Positions 60,664-64,000 of a stretch of DNA of 64,000 nt are shown one piece after another (position 1 is the stretch's first letter; each line of letters begins with the position of its first letter). The DNA is taken from contig NZ_CP013862.1 in assembly GCF_001307805.1 (NCBI RefSeq), forward strand, positions 2,542,001 through 2,606,000, read 5' to 3'. Position numbers and translations under genes: made by a program. This DNA comes from Lentibacillus amyloliquefaciens. GTDB lineage: Bacteria; Bacillota; Bacilli; Bacillales; Amphibacillaceae. The notes under the pieces were generated by a model that saw nothing but the letters and a program-made list of their open reading frames with translations, was not told the DNA's origin and ran no database searches.

Positions 60664-61593
60664 TTATGGAATAAACAAGGAAAAAACGTAATAGCAAAGT
60701 GCCACAAACGCCGTCCCGGCAACCTCTGACAAAAGTGATACGCCTGTCGGAAGGTTTGAACGTCTTTTTGACCAGTCTTGGCCGCGAACTTTCTTAATTT
60801 TGTGTAATAGCTCATGTCGCATGTCTGAGGCTGATTGATAGTTGCCTATAAGCGCTTTTTTCAGACAATCTCTGTATAAGCGCAGCTGTTTTGTGTCATT
60901 AAGCTTTTTAAATAACGTGGTTTTTGGGTTTGAGCCTTTTTCAAACCGTTTTGGATAATATATATTTAAAATAACCATTACGAATGCAAACAAATCATAG
61001 CCCGGTTCTGCCCGTCTTGACCCAAGTCCCCAATAGCCACGGTCATAAAATTCGGTATATTCTTTGATCGCTCTGCCCATTTGTGTTGTGCCGCCGACAT
61101 CGATGAAGCGTACTTTCGGAGGATGTGAAAGTACGACCAGGTTTTCTGGCTTAAAATCACCAAAAACCCAGCCCGCTTGATGCAAATGCGCAAGGTCATC
61201 AAGCAATTGCAGCATGAAGATACCGATCCATTCATGGCCATGCCGGCTGATAAAACTGCGCATGGACTCTCCTTCCAGATATTCCATCACGTAGAAGGTA
61301 AACTTATTATGACGTGAAACTTCCCAGTCATCAACATCCAGCAAAAAAGGACCAAGACGGCTGCCTTGGACCTTCGCAAGTGATTTTAAAACGTTCACTT
61401 CCACTGTCATAGATGTATTGTTTTCACTAATCTTCAAGGCTGCATATTTACCATTTCGTTCACATAAATAGACAGTGCCAACTGCACCGCTGCCCAGCTT
61501 TCGTTTGATCACATAACGATGCTGATGCCATTTACCAGTCACGACAGTTCCCGGTCTTATGCTAATGCCCTGTTTCTTCCATGCCTGGTCCAT
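60664..61593 (-). CDS. yabT: Hanks-type Ser/Thr protein kinase YabT with C-terminal membrane anchor
   Basis: I start at the second ATG (61593; MDQAWKKQGISIRPGTVVTG) with GAGGG six bases upstream, giving 309 residues. It has a glycine loop KLGSGAVGTVYL, the ATP lysine in YAALKIS, a catalytic loop GDFKPENL in place of the usual HRDLKPEN, and IDVGG in place of DFG. One membrane helix (GTAFVALCYYVFSLF) ends the protein. B. subtilis YabT is a DNA-activated kinase active in sporulation. The start overlaps the yabS end by 32 bases. Confidence 0.92.
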   Translation of the reverse strand: MDQAWKKQGISIRPGTVVTGKWHQHRYVIKRKLGSGAVGTVYLCERNGKYAALKISENNTSMTVEVNVLKSLAKVQGSRLGPFLLDVDDWEVSRHNKFTFYVMEYLEGESMRSFISRHGHEWIGIFMLQLLDDLAHLHQAGWVFGDFKPENLVVLSHPPKVRFIDVGGTTQMGRAIKEYTEFYDRGYWGLGSRRAEPGYDLFAFVMVILNIYYPKRFEKGSNPKTTLFKKLNDTKQLRLYRDCLKKALIGNYQSASDMRHELLHKIKKVRGQDWSKRRSNLPTGVSLLSEVAGTAFVALCYYVFSLFIP

Positions 61594-62302
61594 CTTCATC
61601 CCTCATGTTTTCCAATAAGCCTTTTTTGCCAAATTGATAAATAGCTTCGCGAATGGCCGGTCCCGTTGGTGTAATTCCTCCGCTTGTCAATTTTGGAAAA
61701 ATCGTTGAAATCGAATCAAGTTTAGGAGACCAATCCAATACGTTGTCAATATCTTTACGCTTTCCCGGGAAACTGAAAATAGAAAATCGGTTGCGGCCAA
61801 TGCGGGCATTTAAACTGATCGACAAATCAATCAATGCTTCTTTAACAGTCGGAAGCTTATCATACATGCTTGCACTTGTATCTGTCAGCACCAGTACTTC
61901 CAAATCGCATGTCTCGCCCATGTCTTCCACAACTTCCATAATTTCGCCTCGTTTTTCCGGTTCAATTTCTTCCAGGCTCTGTTCAGGGCCAAGAATTTGT
62001 TTCAGTTCCTGGTTGACAAAGCCTTGTAACGTTTGTGTCATTGCCTGTTTGGTAACGGTTTGGACAGTTTCTGCAAGTGCCTGTTTATAAACAAGCTGAC
62101 TGATGCCGCCCCCGGAGGAAGCAATGTCTTCAACTTCCTGTAAGCCATCCGGGCTTTCTGTCTGATCATCCTCAAGAATTCCAATGACATTTACGGTCAT
62201 CCCTTGCTGCATTGCAAGGGCAGCCGTTACGGCAGGATCTTCACCTTTATTTGAACAGCCGTCCGTTATCAGCAATATCTGTTTTAATGTCCCTTTTTTC
62301 AC
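61562..62302 (-). CDS. yabS: VWA-domain protein YabS
   Basis: I start at GTG 62302 (VKKGTLKQILLITDGCSNKG), which has GGGAGGAATGTCAG just upstream; the longer frame to 62509 overlaps spoIIE and is not family-like. The 246-residue protein ends with a von Willebrand A fold whose metal-site motif is TDTSASM (DxSxS), with SGGITPTGPAI later. Function unknown; the position between spoIIE and yabT is conserved in Bacillus and suggests a sporulation-related pairing with the kinase. Confidence 0.88.
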   Translation of the reverse strand: MKKGTLKQILLITDGCSNKGEDPAVTAALAMQQGMTVNVIGILEDDQTESPDGLQEVEDIASSGGGISQLVYKQALAETVQTVTKQAMTQTLQGFVNQELKQILGPEQSLEEIEPEKRGEIMEVVEDMGETCDLEVLVLTDTSASMYDKLPTVKEALIDLSISLNARIGRNRFSIFSFPGKRKDIDNVLDWSPKLDSISTIFPKLTSGGITPTGPAIREAIYQFGKKGLLENMRDEDGPGMEETGH

Positions 62303-62469
62303 CTGACATTCCTCCCTTACATCCACTACCATTCTCGCCATAAAGTCTGGACAATATACACGGAAGATTGGAAGCAACCACGCAAAAAAAACAGCCGGAT
62401 ACCGCTGAATAGCGGCACCACGTCCTGCTTGATTTTGTATTGCTTTATGAATGGTCACAAAAGGGAGCA

Positions 62470-64000
62470 TTACTGTGCTTTGTCTGTATAAATAGGAATC
62501 GATGTCCATTGCGGTGCGTTTTTAATCACTTTGGCCACAGCGACGGTCATGTCGTCTTCAATTAGCCCGCTTCTTGTCCGGACGACCTCTTCCAATATTA
62601 AATCAGCTATTTCCTGCGGGTCATCGGTCTGCATATTGCGGATTTTTCGTTTCAGCCACATATCAATATTTTCAACATGTTTGGGCCCGTCCAAAATGCC
62701 ATCACTCATCATGATTAAAATATCTTCTGATTTCAATTGGTCTCCAACAATATCCACATCAAACTCCTGAATGATTCCCATTGGCAAATTGCTCGCTTCG
62801 ATCTTAATAATCTCATCGCCACGTTTAATCAGGCTTGGTGTTGAGCCAATCTTCAGAAATTTAATAGCTGCATTATGCAGGTTAATCACTGCAAGATCCA
62901 ATGTTGCATACATTTCATCAGTTGTCCTCAGCGACAGAATGGAGTTGATTGATTTGATGGCAACGCTTTCAGGAATCCCCGTCTGCAGAATCTGCTGGAG
63001 TAATCTCAGCGTTTCCTCACTTTCTTCATTTGCACGGCTGCCATTGCCCATTCCATCACTGATAGCCATCGCATATTTGCCTTCCCCCAGTTCAATCGTC
63101 CGATAGCTGTCTCCTGAAACCAGACCGCCTCCTTTAGCTGCGTTGGCGATGCCGATATCGACAACATACTCTTTTGCCGAACCAAACACCAATTGACAGT
63201 AACCATTTGGAAAAGGGGATACTTCTTCTTTTTTCACGATAATCATTTCATTTAGAATATCGGATAAAACCGGCGCTATCAGTTTTTCACCTTCCCCGCG
63301 GTAATCATAAAAAGACAGTGTCATCTCAATATCGACATTTCCTTTTTCCAGCCTGTAAATGTCAAGTTTCTCCAGTACAATCCCCATATTTTTCAATGTA
63401 TTCATAATTTGCATTTCCTGTTTTTCATGATGCTCGCGTTCCTTGAGTATCTCATTGGCAAAATCATCCATGACTTCCGATACACCCTGCAATTGATCTG
63501 ATACGAACCGTTTACTTTCCACCACCTGTTTCTTCAGCTTCTTATTGGCTTCGAAAAAGGAAATTTCCTCTCGCATTACATCGAGAACTTTCCGCGATTT
63601 GACACAATGATTTTCGAAATCTCGTAACGATTTGCGGTTTGGCTCATTCCCTTCAGACAAATCTTCCTTTAAATCATCCATCAGGGAGTAGGTTTTATCA
63701 AATTGCTGTTGCCAGCATCGCTCTTTCATAAAACAGGACTGGCATGTCTTTTCGGTAACCTGGCTGAGGAAGTAGTCGGTTTCGCGTCTGGCATTCACAC
63801 CGTCTTCTTTCATATCTTCTGCCGAGGAGAAACTTTTCGATAAAGCTTCAAACACACCGGAAAACTGTTCAACCCGTTTGGCTGTCACATTCCGGACTTT
63901 TTGCAAATACTGTTCCTGTTCATGCGTATGTTCCTCGGTTCCGGGAATATAGCGTGATAATTTTTTGATCCAACCAGACGGTGTCAGCAAAAACAAAGCA
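62470..64000 (-). CDS. spoIIE: Stage II sporulation protein E, serine phosphatase (5' end beyond window)
   Basis: The frame enters from the right edge and covers the last ~509 residues of a protein usually about 820 long; the multi-pass membrane domain is outside. The visible part has a cysteine-containing central region (ITEKTCQSCFMKERCWQQQF-like segment, SCFMKERCW) and a PP2C phosphatase domain with VSGDSYRTIEL, ISDGMGNGSRANEESEETL, MSDGILDGP and EDDMTVAVAKV. SpoIIE dephosphorylates SpoIIAA to activate sigma-F in the forespore and acts in polar septation. Its presence indicates a spore-forming lineage. Confidence 0.96.
   Translation of the reverse strand, partial: ALFLLTPSGWIKKLSRYIPGTEEHTHEQEQYLQKVRNVTAKRVEQFSGVFEALSKSFSSAEDMKEDGVNARRETDYFLSQVTEKTCQSCFMKERCWQQQFDKTYSLMDDLKEDLSEGNEPNRKSLRDFENHCVKSRKVLDVMREEISFFEANKKLKKQVVESKRFVSDQLQGVSEVMDDFANEILKEREHHEKQEMQIMNTLKNMGIVLEKLDIYRLEKGNVDIEMTLSFYDYRGEGEKLIAPVLSDILNEMIIVKKEEVSPFPNGYCQLVFGSAKEYVVDIGIANAAKGGGLVSGDSYRTIELGEGKYAMAISDGMGNGSRANEESEETLRLLQQILQTGIPESVAIKSINSILSLRTTDEMYATLDLAVINLHNAAIKFLKIGSTPSLIKRGDEIIKIEASNLPMGIIQEFDVDIVGDQLKSEDILIMMSDGILDGPKHVENIDMWLKRKIRNMQTDDPQEIADLILEEVVRTRSGLIEDDMTVAVAKVIKNAPQWTSIPIYTDKAQ

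Noticed and set aside
62303-62509. An N-terminal extension of yabS up to 62509
   Set aside because: It overlaps the spoIIE 3' end, is not like the family N-terminus, and a well-placed Shine-Dalgarno sits before the GTG at 62302.

Overview
The window is one strand of a low-to-mid G+C Firmicutes chromosome. Gene order and protein sequences match the oriC-proximal 'ribosomal' region of Bacillaceae (B. subtilis spoIIE to rplW), read backwards: essentially every gene is on the minus strand. Protein and repeat flavour suggest a halotolerant member of the Oceanobacillus/Virgibacillus/Lentibacillus group rather than B. subtilis itself; that is inference from general knowledge, not a database match.

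Layout, left to right (opposite to transcription): (1) 1-7848, start of the S10 operon (rplW partial, rplD, rplC, rpsJ) with its promoter, a 1.1 kb repeat-filled gap, then the str operon (tuf, fusA, rpsG, rpsL, ybxF). (2) 7991-20551, rpoC, rpoB, rsmC-like ybxB, rplL, rplJ, rplA, rplK, nusG, secE, rpmG. (3) 20621-27450, sigH, rae1, rlmB, mrnC, cysS, cysE behind a cysteine T-box, and gltX. (4) 27593-35021, yacL, radA and the CtsR heat-shock operon clpC-mcsB-mcsA-ctsR. (5) 35296-35997, an mgtC/sapB-type membrane gene. (6) 36625-47770, two nearly identical rRNA operons separated by nine tRNA genes, read from one visible promoter pair. (7) 47993-64000, lysS, a dusB remnant, yazB, folK, folB, folP, cysK, a parvulin-type foldase gene, hslO, coaX (frameshifted), ftsH, hpt, tilS, yabT, yabS and the 3' part of spoIIE.

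The genes form the core translation/transcription apparatus (ribosomal proteins, EF-Tu, EF-G, RNA polymerase, rRNA/tRNA, tRNA ligases and RNA-modifying enzymes), protein quality control (ClpC/McsAB/CtsR, FtsH, Hsp33), cysteine and folate synthesis, and the sporulation gene spoIIE. 

Departures from the usual Bacillus gene order are the main interest: disA, ispD and ispF are absent between gltX and radA; pabB/pabA/pabC are absent between cysK and folP; dusB survives only as a C-terminal fragment; coaX carries a one-base frameshift in a C run. Several families of short intergenic repeats (MITE-like, some nested inside each other) occupy nearly every large gap, including one inside the str operon. 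I saw no CRISPR array, prophage, transposase gene, toxin-antitoxin or defence system, and no candidate for a wholly new biological system; this is mostly conserved housekeeping DNA.
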